From Candidatus Chloroheliaceae bacterium (GTDB taxonomy: Bacteria > Chloroflexota > Chloroflexia > Chloroheliales > Chloroheliaceae): a DNA stretch of 43,696 bases. Made by a program: the position numbers and the translations under genes. Positions 17,387 to 27,800 of the stretch are shown here, piece after piece. The first letter of the stretch is position 1, and every line of letters begins with the position of its first letter. The stretch spans positions 1 to 43,696 of the forward strand of contig JACAUC010000017.1 of assembly GCA_013390945.1 (NCBI GenBank). The letters are read 5' to 3'. A model generated the notes under the pieces. That model was not told the DNA's origin. It searched no databases and worked only from the letters and a program-made list of their open reading frames with translations.

Positions 17387-17421
17387 TTTACCACTTTTTA
17401 CCGATAATGACAGTTTTTACC
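17387..17421 (-). promoter_or_regulatory. Three GGTAAA repeats upstream of the BREX -35 box
   Basis: On the minus strand GGTAAA occurs at 17387-17392, 17397-17402 and 17416-17421, the last two extended to GGTAAAAA. Spacings are 10 and 19 bp, near one and two helical turns, immediately upstream of the -35 box. They could be binding sites for the adjacent small HTH protein or an activator. This is inference from spacing only. Confidence 0.4.
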
Positions 17422-17477
17422 TATCAAGAAAACTCTTATCCTCAAAAGTCGTGTAGTCCCACTCTTTGCTTAATTTA

Positions 17478-20400
17478 TTAGAACCCTTCCAGCTTCAGCC
17501 GGTAGATATTGGGACGACCACGATAACCACCTTTATCAGCTAACATTAATTGGTCAGAACCCTGCCAGTAAACATCTCCAATTTCATAAGCTGCCATATA
17601 TAAAGCAAGTAATTGACCTGTTTCCTCTCCTTTGTTACTCCAGAAGCGTACTAGGCTATTACTATGACACGTTACCACCAAACGACTATCAGGCGAGAAA
17701 GTTATATGCCATATATATCCACCAGAGCCCTCAAAAACAGTTACACATCTACCTGTAGAAATTTCCCACAGCCGTGCAGTTCCATCAGAAGAACCCGTCA
17801 ATATGAAACGACCATCGGAAGAAAAACTTACTCTGTTTACTGCTCTAGAGTGACCTCTAAAAGTCATAACTAATTTTCCTTCAGGCATTTCCCACAACCG
17901 AGCAATTTGATCTATAGAACAGGTTAAGACCAAACGACCATCCTGTGAGAAAACTATGTCTCTTACGCTGTCAGTATGAGCTTGAAAAACAGCTATAGAA
18001 GAAAAACAATTAGTATCATCTAAGCTCCACAATTGTACTGTACCTTTAATAGAGCCCGCTATGATTTTTTGACCGTCTGGTGAGAGTGTTACGCACTCTA
18101 CAGATCCAAGCTCCGAATTCTCGGAAGTAGCTAGAAACTTGCCTGTAGTTGCTTCCCATAAACGTACTGTCCCATCCCCTGAACCAGTTAGAAGATATGG
18201 ATCTTTGGATGAAAAAGCCACGCTAGTAACTTCGCCCGTATGACCTTCAAAAGAAGTGAGCAGCTTTTTGGTAGAAACTTCCCATAAACAGGCAATATTA
18301 TCACGTGAACCAGTTGCAACATAGCGACCATCTGGTGAAAAACTTATGTCCCATACATAAGAACCGATGCTATCCAGTATTTTATCATTAGAATCCTTAC
18401 TTATTTTCCATAAGCGCACAGTATTATCTATGGATCCAGTCAAGATATGTTGACCATCTGGTGAAAATACGGCACTTCTGACAGACCAGCTATGACCTTC
18501 AAAAATAGCAATAAGTTTACCTGTAGCTATATTCCAGAGTCGCGCAGTTTTATCTTCTGAACCAGTTAAAATCTGGTTGCCATTTGGCGAAAAAGCTACA
18601 CTTCTTACGCCCCTAGTATGTCCCTTAAAAAGGGCTATAAGCCTATTAGTGGTAGAATCCCACAAGCGTGTTAATCCATCTTCTGAACCAGTTAAAACTT
18701 GGCTACCATCTGGCGAAAAAGCTACACTAATAACTCTATCCTCATGTTGGAGAGCAAAAACGAGCTGCGGAGGGTTAAGTTTCCATAAATGAGCCGTTTT
18801 ATCGTTTGAACCAATCAATCCATAGAGACCATCTGGCGAAAAGGCAACACTGGTTATTGCTTCATCATGGCTCTTAAAAGTAATGATAAGTTTACCTGTA
18901 ATTGTGTTCCAGAGCCGTGCAGTTTTATCTTCTGAACCAGTTAAAATCTGGTTGCCATTTGGCGAAAAAGCTACACTGCGTATTGCACCCACATGGCCCT
19001 CAAAAATAGTTATTAAAGCACCTGTTGTGACATCCCAGAGCCGTGCAGTTTTATCCTTTGAACCAGTCAGGACATAATTACTATTAGGCGAAAAAACTAC
19101 GCTGAGTACAACGTCAGTATGACCTATAAAACTTATCAAAGGTTTACCTGTAGTTGCTTCCCATAAGCGAGCAGTTCTATCGGCAGAACCAGTTAAAATT
19201 AAACAACCATTTGGTGAAAAAGCTACACTTGCTATTGCTTCATGATGGCCTGATAATATTCTAACTAAGGTTTTTTCTTCTGTACTTGTACCTATCTGAT
19301 TTAATTGGCGTATCCATGGTAGAGAAGTTTTACCGGATACAGGGTGCTGATCTTCTTCTATTACGCGATTATATATCTGTTGATAGAATAGACCGGGTAA
19401 TTTTTTGGGCCATAGTTCACTTGTTCCTAATAGATGACTCTCTCTGTCTAATCGTCGTTCTACTGCGTCTAAGCGTTGGGCCTCATCATCTGTCCCTAAC
19501 AACTTAGTATATTCTAAAGCAGATCCAACTTGAGCCAGACAGCCCCAATACCCACCCTGCCGGGCGCGTTCTTCGAGGTCTCCGAGGTCTTCAAAGGCTG
19601 AGGCCAGTCTCTGACCAGCTTCTTTAAGCGTAGTTTTACCTTTATCTGGTTCTTCTTGAACTAAACGTTGCCCAAATTCGCGCACTAGCGGATGTAAGCG
19701 TACCTGCCCTTCAGCTAATTCTTCAAATAGGCTTAATTCTTGCAAATACAAATAGGTTTCACCTAGTGGGTCAAAGACTTCGTAACTTTCGCCTAGATCT
19801 GCCGCCAAACCCAATAACCAGAGCGGAATAGGTGCTGCTTCGGGAAAATAGGCTGCCAGCTTGAAAAGACGTTGCGCCTCAATCCCGTTTACCTTCTCCC
19901 AACTCAAACGAAAGGTGGCAAATAGCGAAGGCGCATAAGGGTCTTTCTTATCCACTACTTCCAGTTTACTTCGCTCCTCTAATACCTGGATTAGCCGGGT
20001 TAGTTTCAGGTTGGGACTTTTTGCCAGCAAGGTTCTCAAATGGATTAAGGCCAAAGGTAGATAGCCTACTGTTCGGCACAATTGACGCGCCGCTTCTGCT
20101 TCTGTATTGCTGCTCAGCATTTCTCTTAGCAGGACGGGGCGGGTATCCTCTAAAATCAGGCGTAGGGCGGCTTCCTCCGGCAATTGCTCCACTGCGTGGG
20201 TAATCACTCCGTGCGGCTCACTCTTGACCCGCGAGGTGTAAAGCAAAGCGCATTTGAGTTCTTTCCCCGCGAGTTGTGGTAATACCGAGACCACCAGCCC
20301 GGGATCGTCCACATTATCCAGTATCAGTAGAGTGGCACTATGTTCAGCCAAATAGCGGCAGAAGTGTCGGGCGCGTCTAATTTCATTCTCTGGATTAGAA

Positions 20401-21593
20401 GGGTCATCTTCAGGAGGCGGATAATCGGTTTTAACCGCTAGTTCGGCCAGTTCGCGTTGCCAATCATATTGACTGCCCGTAGCCGTCATCCAGAAGACCC
20501 CCTCTAAGAAGAGACCCTGATCTTGGCAGCGATAAGCCAATTCTACCGCCAAACGGGTCTTGCCAATTCCACCCATACCCACGACACCCACCAATCCTAA
20601 TCGGGTCGGGCTAGATGTGCTGGAGAGTAGCAAACTTTCTAGTTTCTCAAATTCGCCCGGACGGGGCTGGAATACTTGGCTGCGGGGAAAAGGAATATAG
20701 CTCCTAGGTCGGGCTGGTTCGATTGGAATTAGTGGTACTGGACTACTTATCATAGGCCGAGAGGCAGCATCTACTTCAGCCAATTCGTTTTCATAATCGT
20801 CTATATTCTGTTCCAGCCGCTTGATTTCGGTTTTGTAAGCGGCTCGCTGTAAGGGGTTAGATTCGGTCAGGATGCTTGTCTCAAGCTGGCTCAACAATTC
20901 ATACGCCCCGGTCAAGATTTCTTTCAACTGGTCATAGCGTTGTTGCTTATGAGGCGGGAGGGTGAGTTCACCGGGCGCGGGTAGTTGAGGTGCTTGTGGC
21001 GCTGGGAGATTATTGTTATTGCCGGGGGCATTTAGGGCTAATCCCTGTGAAAGAGCCTGCAAATGGCCTTCAACCCTAGCTAAACCCTCCATAATCTGCT
21101 CATTCTGTCCGGCTTGAAGCCGAACAAAGTGCAAAATGTAATCTTGCTTAAACTCTGGAATAGTAAGCATCTCTTTTGCCATACATTTGAGAAAGAAGGC
21201 TATCGCCGCATCTACCCTTTGTGGATCAAGATCGGGCAAAATCGCACCGAAACGTTGCTCTACCTGAACACGCTGGGTGTTTAGGTAATCGGAGGGACTG
21301 GCGGCAATATGTTGCAAAGCTTGGTGTATTTCGTCGGCCTGCCAAAAGCGAGCATTGGTGAGAATAGCCCGCGTCACTTCACTATCGGTATATTCCTGAA
21401 TGAATCGCTCCACTGCCCGGGTCAGAGCCTTATCAAAAGCATTGAGGAAAGCTCCATTAGAACGTAAGCTCCGAATAGTCTGACGCTGTTTATCATCCAA
21501 TCGGCCTTTGGTAGCCTTGAAGAGGCCATCTACCACCACATCCTTGAGTTTGTTACGGGCAGCTTCGGGTATGAATCCTAGAAAATCGAACAT
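17478..21593 (-). CDS. NB-ARC STAND ATPase with WD40 repeats
   Basis: This 1371-aa signalling/defence-type STAND protein has four parts: an uncharacterised helical N-terminal domain (about 1-190) followed by a proline-rich linker; an NB-ARC NTPase with Walker A GMGGIGKT (about 336-343) and a Walker B-like LLILDNVDD; a winged-helix/helical arm; and from about residue 780 an array of about 13 WD40 repeats (each near 42 aa, typical FSPDG...LTGS.D.TARLW), enough for two 7-bladed propellers with a divergent last blade. STAND proteins use the repeat end as sensor and the N-terminus as effector or adaptor. ATG 21593 is preceded by GGAG. Repeats 3 and 6 are nearly identical in DNA. It lies 101 nt after a small HTH gene and upstream of BREX on the same strand. 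The trigger and effector activity cannot be read from the sequence. Confidence 0.9.
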   Translation of the reverse strand: MFDFLGFIPEAARNKLKDVVVDGLFKATKGRLDDKQRQTIRSLRSNGAFLNAFDKALTRAVERFIQEYTDSEVTRAILTNARFWQADEIHQALQHIAASPSDYLNTQRVQVEQRFGAILPDLDPQRVDAAIAFFLKCMAKEMLTIPEFKQDYILHFVRLQAGQNEQIMEGLARVEGHLQALSQGLALNAPGNNNNLPAPQAPQLPAPGELTLPPHKQQRYDQLKEILTGAYELLSQLETSILTESNPLQRAAYKTEIKRLEQNIDDYENELAEVDAASRPMISSPVPLIPIEPARPRSYIPFPRSQVFQPRPGEFEKLESLLLSSTSSPTRLGLVGVVGMGGIGKTRLAVELAYRCQDQGLFLEGVFWMTATGSQYDWQRELAELAVKTDYPPPEDDPSNPENEIRRARHFCRYLAEHSATLLILDNVDDPGLVVSVLPQLAGKELKCALLYTSRVKSEPHGVITHAVEQLPEEAALRLILEDTRPVLLREMLSSNTEAEAARQLCRTVGYLPLALIHLRTLLAKSPNLKLTRLIQVLEERSKLEVVDKKDPYAPSLFATFRLSWEKVNGIEAQRLFKLAAYFPEAAPIPLWLLGLAADLGESYEVFDPLGETYLYLQELSLFEELAEGQVRLHPLVREFGQRLVQEEPDKGKTTLKEAGQRLASAFEDLGDLEERARQGGYWGCLAQVGSALEYTKLLGTDDEAQRLDAVERRLDRESHLLGTSELWPKKLPGLFYQQIYNRVIEEDQHPVSGKTSLPWIRQLNQIGTSTEEKTLVRILSGHHEAIASVAFSPNGCLILTGSADRTARLWEATTGKPLISFIGHTDVVLSVVFSPNSNYVLTGSKDKTARLWDVTTGALITIFEGHVGAIRSVAFSPNGNQILTGSEDKTARLWNTITGKLIITFKSHDEAITSVAFSPDGLYGLIGSNDKTAHLWKLNPPQLVFALQHEDRVISVAFSPDGSQVLTGSEDGLTRLWDSTTNRLIALFKGHTRGVRSVAFSPNGNQILTGSEDKTARLWNIATGKLIAIFEGHSWSVRSAVFSPDGQHILTGSIDNTVRLWKISKDSNDKILDSIGSYVWDISFSPDGRYVATGSRDNIACLWEVSTKKLLTSFEGHTGEVTSVAFSSKDPYLLTGSGDGTVRLWEATTGKFLATSENSELGSVECVTLSPDGQKIIAGSIKGTVQLWSLDDTNCFSSIAVFQAHTDSVRDIVFSQDGRLVLTCSIDQIARLWEMPEGKLVMTFRGHSRAVNRVSFSSDGRFILTGSSDGTARLWEISTGRCVTVFEGSGGYIWHITFSPDSRLVVTCHSNSLVRFWSNKGEETGQLLALYMAAYEIGDVYWQGSDQLMLADKGGYRGRPNIYRLKLEGF
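18532..18602 (-). repeat. Near-identical WD40 repeat segment (copy of 18907-18977)
   Basis: About 70 nt here match 18907-18977 with only two differences seen by eye, 375 nt (three WD repeats) apart. Other repeats in the array are clearly more diverged, pointing to recent duplication or gene conversion of this blade. Confidence 0.75.
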
Positions 21594-21694
21594 TGCTCCA
21601 GTCTCCTCTTTTCGCAGGCATCTGTTAGGGTAGTTCAAACCAGTCTAAATCTATATCCAAAAGATCAGATTTGAGAATGTCCCGGACTATCAGA

Positions 21695-21910
21695 TCATTT
21701 TCCGGTACGGCGTATTAGCTCATCAAGTTCGGTACGTGGTATCAAGCGTTCGCGCTTATCTAGGAGATTCTCGTCAGCTTGAAGGATACCATCCTCCACC
21801 AACTGCCGGATTTTGTAGAGGGATACTCCCAGATAGCTGGCGGCCTGTTTCATCGTCAGGCGCACTTGGTGTTCAAACTGGATACGCGAGAGTGTCTCAT
21901 TCTGGCTCAT
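21695..21910 (-). CDS. Small helix-turn-helix DNA-binding protein
   Basis: This 71-aa protein carries one excisionase/MerR-type HTH: LTMKQAASYLGVSLYKIRQL is the helix-turn-helix and RLIPRTELDELI the wing/C-terminal helix. AAAGGAG lies 9 nt before the ATG. It is the first gene downstream of a good minus-strand promoter and lies directly ahead of the STAND-WD40 gene (101-nt gap), so it is probably its transcriptional regulator. The arrangement parallels the HTH gene in front of the BREX genes. The DNA target is unknown. Confidence 0.8.
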   Translation of the reverse strand: MSQNETLSRIQFEHQVRLTMKQAASYLGVSLYKIRQLVEDGILQADENLLDKRERLIPRTELDELIRRTGK

Positions 21911-21958
21911 AATGGTTTGCTCCTTTTTCGTAGACTGGTTTTTGGCCCTGTCACCTTA

Positions 21959-21987
21959 ATTTTAGCAGAAAGGGTAAACTATATCAA
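21959..21987 (-). promoter_or_regulatory. Sigma70-type promoter for the HTH/STAND-WD40 unit
   Basis: On the minus strand TTGATA (21982-21987) and TAAAAT (21959-21964) are separated by 17 bp, about 50 nt upstream of the HTH start. Confidence 0.65.
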
Positions 21988-22012
21988 GGAGAGATGAAAA
22001 AAGTATTGAATA

Positions 22013-22041
22013 TTGACATATAGATCAAACTGCATTAAAAT
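22013..22041 (+). promoter_or_regulatory. Sigma70-type promoter for the VMAP-MoxR-vWA operon
   Basis: TTGACA (22013-22018), a 17-bp spacer and TAAAAT (22036-22041) precede the VMAP gene by about 135 nt. It is divergent from, and only 25 bp away from, the minus-strand promoter, so the two units could share regulation. The leader 22050-22176 shows no other feature I can support. Confidence 0.68.
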
Positions 22042-22176
22042 TTATTTGTCTGTGAAGTGGGCGCATAAGGGTATCTTCTCTGTTAACCAAAACTTCTGAG
22101 GCTACATTCTGTCGCTAATTAGCTATTTGCCCCCTTTACATATTATATAGATTTGCCAGCATTAGGAAGCAGCGTT

Positions 22177-23745
22177 ATGGATATGAGCGTTTTGAATATT
22201 GATGAATTAAACTTTGATAAAGATGCTCTTTTTAATGAGTTATTACCGGCTTTGCTAAAATGCAATACGATTCGTAATAACAGTAACCGCGAGTTGGTGA
22301 AGGAGTTATTACCTGATGAGCTTTACGGTAAATTTCTCCCTAACGGAACAATAGAAATCCAAGTTTGGAGTTTAATAGAAGTCTGTAACAATTACTCAAA
22401 ACTGTCCTATCTGCTGAAATGTATTGGAATGGTTGAGAGTCATACCAAATCTTGGTTAGAAGTAGAGCGCGTAGTCAAGAAGCTTCAGTTAACAGCCCTC
22501 CGCATATTTGGTAAGACTGAACTGGAAGAATTGAAACTGGTAATAAAAAAGGGTGGTTGGGCGCAAGCCGAATTGGAAATTGCTGCCAGATTAAGTCTGC
22601 CCCCAAGAACGTCTTTGATTCTAGCGGGAACAACTGATGAGGAGGGGATTTTAGAAGAAATCCTGAGAAATCTTAATGATATAGCGCAGCAAGCGGGTGA
22701 AGTTTTGGCGGTATTGAGTTTTGCGGCGCACCTTTTAGAAAATAGTGGGCAACAGGCAGAGACCCGGCAGAAAGCAGGACTGATTGCTTGGCTTGAAAAG
22801 GCGTCAGCGCAACACAATCAACAAGAGGAAGTGAAAGAGCTTCGCAAAGATTTAAGGCAAGTAGCTCTACCACAGTACTATTTGTTGATAAAGATAAAAC
22901 CCTGTGATTCTAATAAATACCCTGACCCTGACCAGTTTAGCCTGATTGCTTGGCTAGATAGGTGTGATGGAAATCCTACTCCGCTGCGCTTGGACGATTC
23001 GCCTCTAGCTATTAAGCAGCTTGAAGAGATTTCGAACGAATGTTACCAGAAATGCCGCCAGCAACTCGGTATAAATATGGACAATTTAATCGTTGAGGTA
23101 TTTTTACCCTGTAATTTGCTCGACCGTCCTGTGGAAACCTGGGAGGTGGATATAGCTTACAAATTTAAGAAGCAGACGATGAAGCTAGGCCAAAAGCATC
23201 CAGTGGTGGTTAGAGCCTATGAGCGAACCGTCAAGGATTTCGAGGATGAACTAAAACCGTCTTGGCAAAAGGGCTGGCAGAAATTAGAAGCGTGTCGCTG
23301 TAAAACTCAACCAGCAAAAGGCTTTATTTGTGATTCCATTCACTGTCAGGATGAAGAATCTTTCAGCGCAAACTTGCGTGTAGATAATGAGTCTTTCTAT
23401 CTTGGAATGACTCTACCTTTACTACCTTATCCTAAAGATGAAAATGTGTGGCACGTTATTGATACCGTTTATTTGGAAGGTACGCCTGTAGTGCTGTGGG
23501 TGCGGGAACCTGCTGGAGACGTGGATGAGGTTAAAAAACATTATCATAAACTATTAAAAGGGGAGAAATTGGCCCAGTTACCACGTCAGGTTTACAACCT
23601 TCGCTTGGAAGCAGCCGCCAGTCTAAACCTGCAACATCCCTGTCGCCAGATTGTGTTGCTGTTGGATGACCCAACCCGGCCACCGCCCGATGAGGAAGCA
23701 AATAAAGATAGAGCAGTTAGTATGCCGCCACCGGCAAACAATTAG
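22177..23745 (+). CDS. VMAP-type protein (vWA-MoxR-associated protein) with N-terminal effector-associated domain
   Basis: This 522-aa protein is the first gene of a VMAP-MoxR-vWA triad. Residues about 10-95 (LLKCNTIRNNSNRELVKELL onward) resemble the death-like effector-associated domain EAD2. A helical middle follows, and from about 235 a VMAP-C-like domain: YYLLIKIKP, then LIVEVFLPCNLLDRPVETWEV, and a WVREP strand. In the described ternary systems this protein links the MoxR/vWA chaperone pair to an effector through EAD-EAD contacts. I chose ATG 22177 (AGGAAG 7 nt upstream) over a TTG at 22153. The tail is proline-rich. Assignment rests on remembered domain patterns and on the two diagnostic neighbours. 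Confidence 0.78.
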   Translation: MDMSVLNIDELNFDKDALFNELLPALLKCNTIRNNSNRELVKELLPDELYGKFLPNGTIEIQVWSLIEVCNNYSKLSYLLKCIGMVESHTKSWLEVERVVKKLQLTALRIFGKTELEELKLVIKKGGWAQAELEIAARLSLPPRTSLILAGTTDEEGILEEILRNLNDIAQQAGEVLAVLSFAAHLLENSGQQAETRQKAGLIAWLEKASAQHNQQEEVKELRKDLRQVALPQYYLLIKIKPCDSNKYPDPDQFSLIAWLDRCDGNPTPLRLDDSPLAIKQLEEISNECYQKCRQQLGINMDNLIVEVFLPCNLLDRPVETWEVDIAYKFKKQTMKLGQKHPVVVRAYERTVKDFEDELKPSWQKGWQKLEACRCKTQPAKGFICDSIHCQDEESFSANLRVDNESFYLGMTLPLLPYPKDENVWHVIDTVYLEGTPVVLWVREPAGDVDEVKKHYHKLLKGEKLAQLPRQVYNLRLEAAASLNLQHPCRQIVLLLDDPTRPPPDEEANKDRAVSMPPPANN

Positions 23746-23761
23746 ACAAGGGAAGATTACT

Positions 23762-24811
23762 ATGAGTAAATGGCCGATTTATCGAGGCTCAAACGAAATC
23801 GAAGACCTGCCGCTTCCACCGGGCTGGCGTAAACCAAAGTATACCGAAAAGTTGCCTAAACTCGATTGGAGCTTGTACAAGCAGCAAATTGAGGCACAGT
23901 CCCTGCGTGGGAAAAACTATCTAACCGACGATGAGCAGATAAACATGGTGAACGCTGCTCTGTTTCTGCGTCGCCCTTTGCTGATTACAGGCAAGCCCGG
24001 TTCGGGCAAGACTTCATTGGCCTATTCGGTAGCGCATGAACTAAAACTTGGTCCGGTCTTGCTCTGGCCGATCAATACGCGCTCGACCTTACAGGAGGGG
24101 TTGTATCGCTACGACCCGTTAGCTCGTTTGCAGGAAGCCAATTTACCCGAAAACCAAGGCAAGCGTAGCAATATAAGTAAATATATGCGGCTGGGACCGC
24201 TAGGGACGGCTTTGCTACCCTATCGCCATCCTCGCGTACTGCTGATTGATGAGCTTGATAAAAGTGATATAGATTTGCCTAACGATTTGCTAAACGTCTT
24301 TGAAGAAGGCGAATTTGAAATCCCTGAACTGGTGCGTCAGGACGAATATAATAAGGAAGCGGACAACAGAACTCTAATTTCAACCTACGATATACCGGAT
24401 GACAATCTAACCAATGCTACTTTATCTGATGGTGAAGACAAGAAAGATGGGCAAGTTGTCATAACCAGAGGGCGAGTACGTTCGGCAGCCTTCCCTTTTG
24501 TCGTAATGACCAGTAACGGTGAACGTGATTTTCCCCCGGCTTTTCTGCGGCGTTGTTTACGCTTGGAAGTACCGTCACCGACCCCCGAACGGCTGACCGA
24601 GATTGTGCGATTGCAGCTTGGCTTGGATAAGAAAAAGCTGACCGAAATAGAGCCAGTGATTACTGAGTTTGTGACTAGGCGTGACAACCAGGGACAGGAA
24701 TTAGCCACCGACCAGTTGCTTAACGCCATTTACCTGGCGGTACAGGGAGTGGAGCTAACTTCTAAAGATAAGCTGATAGATAAATTGTTGCGCCGATTGG
24801 ACAACAGGTAA
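23762..24811 (+). CDS. MoxR-type AAA+ ATPase of the VMAP triad
   Basis: This 349-aa AAA+ protein has Walker A GKPGSGKT (about 77-84), Walker B VLLIDELDKSD (about 159-168), a sensor-like VVMTSNGERDFPPAFLRRCL segment and a helical lid. MoxR ATPases act as chaperones that work with vWA-domain partners through the MIDAS site. Start ATG 23762 follows AAGGGAAG; the gene begins 16 nt after the VMAP stop and is followed 10 nt later by the vWA gene. It is probably the NTP-dependent switch of the system. Confidence in the family is high. Confidence 0.92.
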   Translation: MSKWPIYRGSNEIEDLPLPPGWRKPKYTEKLPKLDWSLYKQQIEAQSLRGKNYLTDDEQINMVNAALFLRRPLLITGKPGSGKTSLAYSVAHELKLGPVLLWPINTRSTLQEGLYRYDPLARLQEANLPENQGKRSNISKYMRLGPLGTALLPYRHPRVLLIDELDKSDIDLPNDLLNVFEEGEFEIPELVRQDEYNKEADNRTLISTYDIPDDNLTNATLSDGEDKKDGQVVITRGRVRSAAFPFVVMTSNGERDFPPAFLRRCLRLEVPSPTPERLTEIVRLQLGLDKKKLTEIEPVITEFVTRRDNQGQELATDQLLNAIYLAVQGVELTSKDKLIDKLLRRLDNR

Positions 24812-24821
24812 AGTAGCAAAA

Positions 24822-27800
24822 ATGAGCGAGGAATACGAGAACGCTGGGCTACGCGATGTAGTGGATACGCTTGGGCGAGCCGGGCTGGAAATGACAGCAG
24901 AAGAGTTAGCCGACCTACTATGGCTGGCAGGTTTTTTGCCGTTCACCGAACGAAGGATTACATCCAACCCACCTTCACAGCCTGATACCACTTCCAAAGC
25001 TAAATCTGACCCAGTTAACCTTCCAGATGAAGAAGATACTACTTCGCCTCGTTCGGTAGAAGCCGAAGCACCTTCACTCTATTCTCAAACTTCTGATAGC
25101 TCCACGACCGATAGGCAGGCTCGCCACGGAATCGGCAGTTTGCTTTTCCGCAGCCCTGCAGCAACGGCTTTGCCCGGTACGTTGGAACTAGGGCGAGCAT
25201 TGCGCCCACTCAAACGGCGAATACCTTCGCGCTATCACCGAGTATTAGACGAACAAGCCACAGTGCGGCGAGTTGCCGAAGAAGAGCTAAAGGTGTGGCT
25301 GCCTATTTTGCGACCTGCCCCGGTACGCTGGCTGGATGTGGCTTTGGTAGTGGACGAGAGTGCTTCGATGGCGATGTGGGAGCAGACTGTTGGCGAGTTG
25401 CAGAAGGTTTTTGAGCGGCTGGGAATTTTTCGGGATATACGTAGCTGGCGGCTGGTGACAGACGAGACCGAACCTTGGCTACATGCCGGGTCAAACCGAG
25501 TAAAAGCCATAGCCCACCCCTTCAAGGAATTGGTAAATACCAGCGAATCGCGTCTAATTATTGTGGTGAGCGATTGCGTTTCGACGGGCTGGTATAGTGG
25601 CAAGGTAGCCAAGAAACTGGCTGAATGGGGCAAACATCACCCGGTGACTCTGCTGCAACTGCTACCTCGTCGAATGTGGTCGCGTACTGGCCTAGGTCAA
25701 GCTACTGCTACCCGGTTACGTGCGCCTTTTCCGGCAGCTCCTTCAAGCAGGCTATTGCTTACTAAAGCAGAACAGCCCCTTCGTCCCATACTTAGAAAAG
25801 TAGTTGCACTGCCTGTGTCCGAACCTGTCGGGGTGAGAGTACCAGTGGTGGTGCTAGAGCCTCGCTCGTTCGAGGTTTGGGCGCAGGCGATGTTGGGCAG
25901 GGGAACCAGCTCGACCCCTGGCTTTGTGTTACCTTTGACCTCGATTGCTATAAAAGCTGAGTCACCAGATCAAGAGGAAGACCTTTCGGCAGATGAACGG
26001 GTAAAGCGGTTTCGAGAGTCAGTCTCGCCAGAAGCAATGGAATTAGCCAGTTACTTGGCGGTTGCCCCAGTCAATTTACCAGTTGCCCGGCTGATTCAAC
26101 AGACACTTGTACCGGATGCACGTCAGGTGGATATAGCCGAGGTCTTTCTGGGCGGGCTTTTGCAGAGCATCTCACCTCCAGCGTCTAAACTTGAGCCTGA
26201 ATATGTGCAATATGAGTTCTATCCCGGTGTGCGCGAGCTACTTGCCAGCCGCCGGATTTCGGATCGATTCAAGGTACTGGATAGGGTTTCGGAATATATC
26301 ACCCGTCACACCGGGCGACCACGCGACTTCCGCTCCATCTTAGCCGACCCGACTAGTGTGGGCGATTTGCTGATGAACGAGGACATGCGCTCTTTTGCCA
26401 CTCTTAGTCTCTCTTTCCTGCGCGATATGGGCGGGCAGTTTGCCGACCTCGCCAAACGTTTGGAAGATACACTGAATCCGTCAACACCCGTAATTAGAAA
26501 ACCGAATGTGCTAGACCATCAACAACTTGAAGAATTGCTACAGGAAGCATATCCTCAAAAAGACCAGCTAGAGCAGTGCGTTACTGACCTCTATCATGAT
26601 CGCAAATTGAAAAAGAACCCTTACCAGTTTGGCCTACCGGTTGATACTCCGCCCCTTTTTTACGGGCGCAAACAAGAGATGTACAGACTTTTGTCGGGGC
26701 TAGTGGGAGCGAGTGGTCACACCCTCTTGGTAGGGCCGCGTTGGATCGGTAAATCTTCTTTCTTGTTGATGCTCAAATACTTGTTGGAACATCCCGAGAG
26801 CCGTCGTCACTTTGAAATTCCAGCAGATTGGGACGTTGAGCTAGACCGCTTTAAACCTGCCTATCTATCGCTTCAAAGTCTCAGCCCTACCCCTGATTCG
26901 CCCCTAGTACGGCAATTCTTTCTGTTGTTGTTAAGAGCGGTAGCTAGAGCCGTAAATACACAGGACAAAGAGTTAGATACACTCATGGAATTATTTCGCA
27001 AGCACGAAAAAGAGACTGGTCCACTTGATGCTACCAGAAATGCTCTCAAAGCCTTGATGGAAACTCAGCCTGAATCGCGAGTGTTGATATTATTAGATGA
27101 GTATGATGAAATACACCGCCAGGGTAACATTCAGATTGCTGTTAATTTGCGCGACTTGGCAATCCAACAAAAGGAAATTTCTATAACTCTGTTGATCTCA
27201 AGTACATTTTCCCTCTATAGCGAGGTAACTTCCTTTAGCTCACCGCTGTATAATATTTTTAAGATAAGTAGCCTGGGAAAATTGGAAGAAGAGGATGCCC
27301 AAGCTTTAGTAATTCACCCTAGTGAAAGGATTGGGGTGGAGTGGAGTTCCGACGCAGTTATCTGGCTCCTCAAAAATACCGGCTACCGCCCAGCCTATAT
27401 TCAACTCTTCTGCCAAGAGGTAATAGAAGAATTGAGAAAGGTCCAAAATAATTTTGTAACCCAAGAACTGGTGAATAATTTAGCCGAAAATCTGGTAGAA
27501 AAACTTTCCACCTTCCAGTTCCTTTTTGAAGACATCTGGAAGAATACAAATGGAATTGGGCAGCTTATCCTTTCCTTTTTGAGAGATAAAAGCATCCCGG
27601 TAGAGCGTAATGAGATTCGCCACTATGTCTTGCAACATTTAAAAGAATTAGCCGGATCACATACTGTCGAGTCTGGAAGCACTTCTCTGGATCAATCTAA
27701 CGACCAAACCTTCAGGAAAGCGATGATATGGCTAGAAAATGTTTTGGATGTTATTTCACCGAATCGGCAAAGATGTTATGAATTTTCGGTTCCTCTCTTT

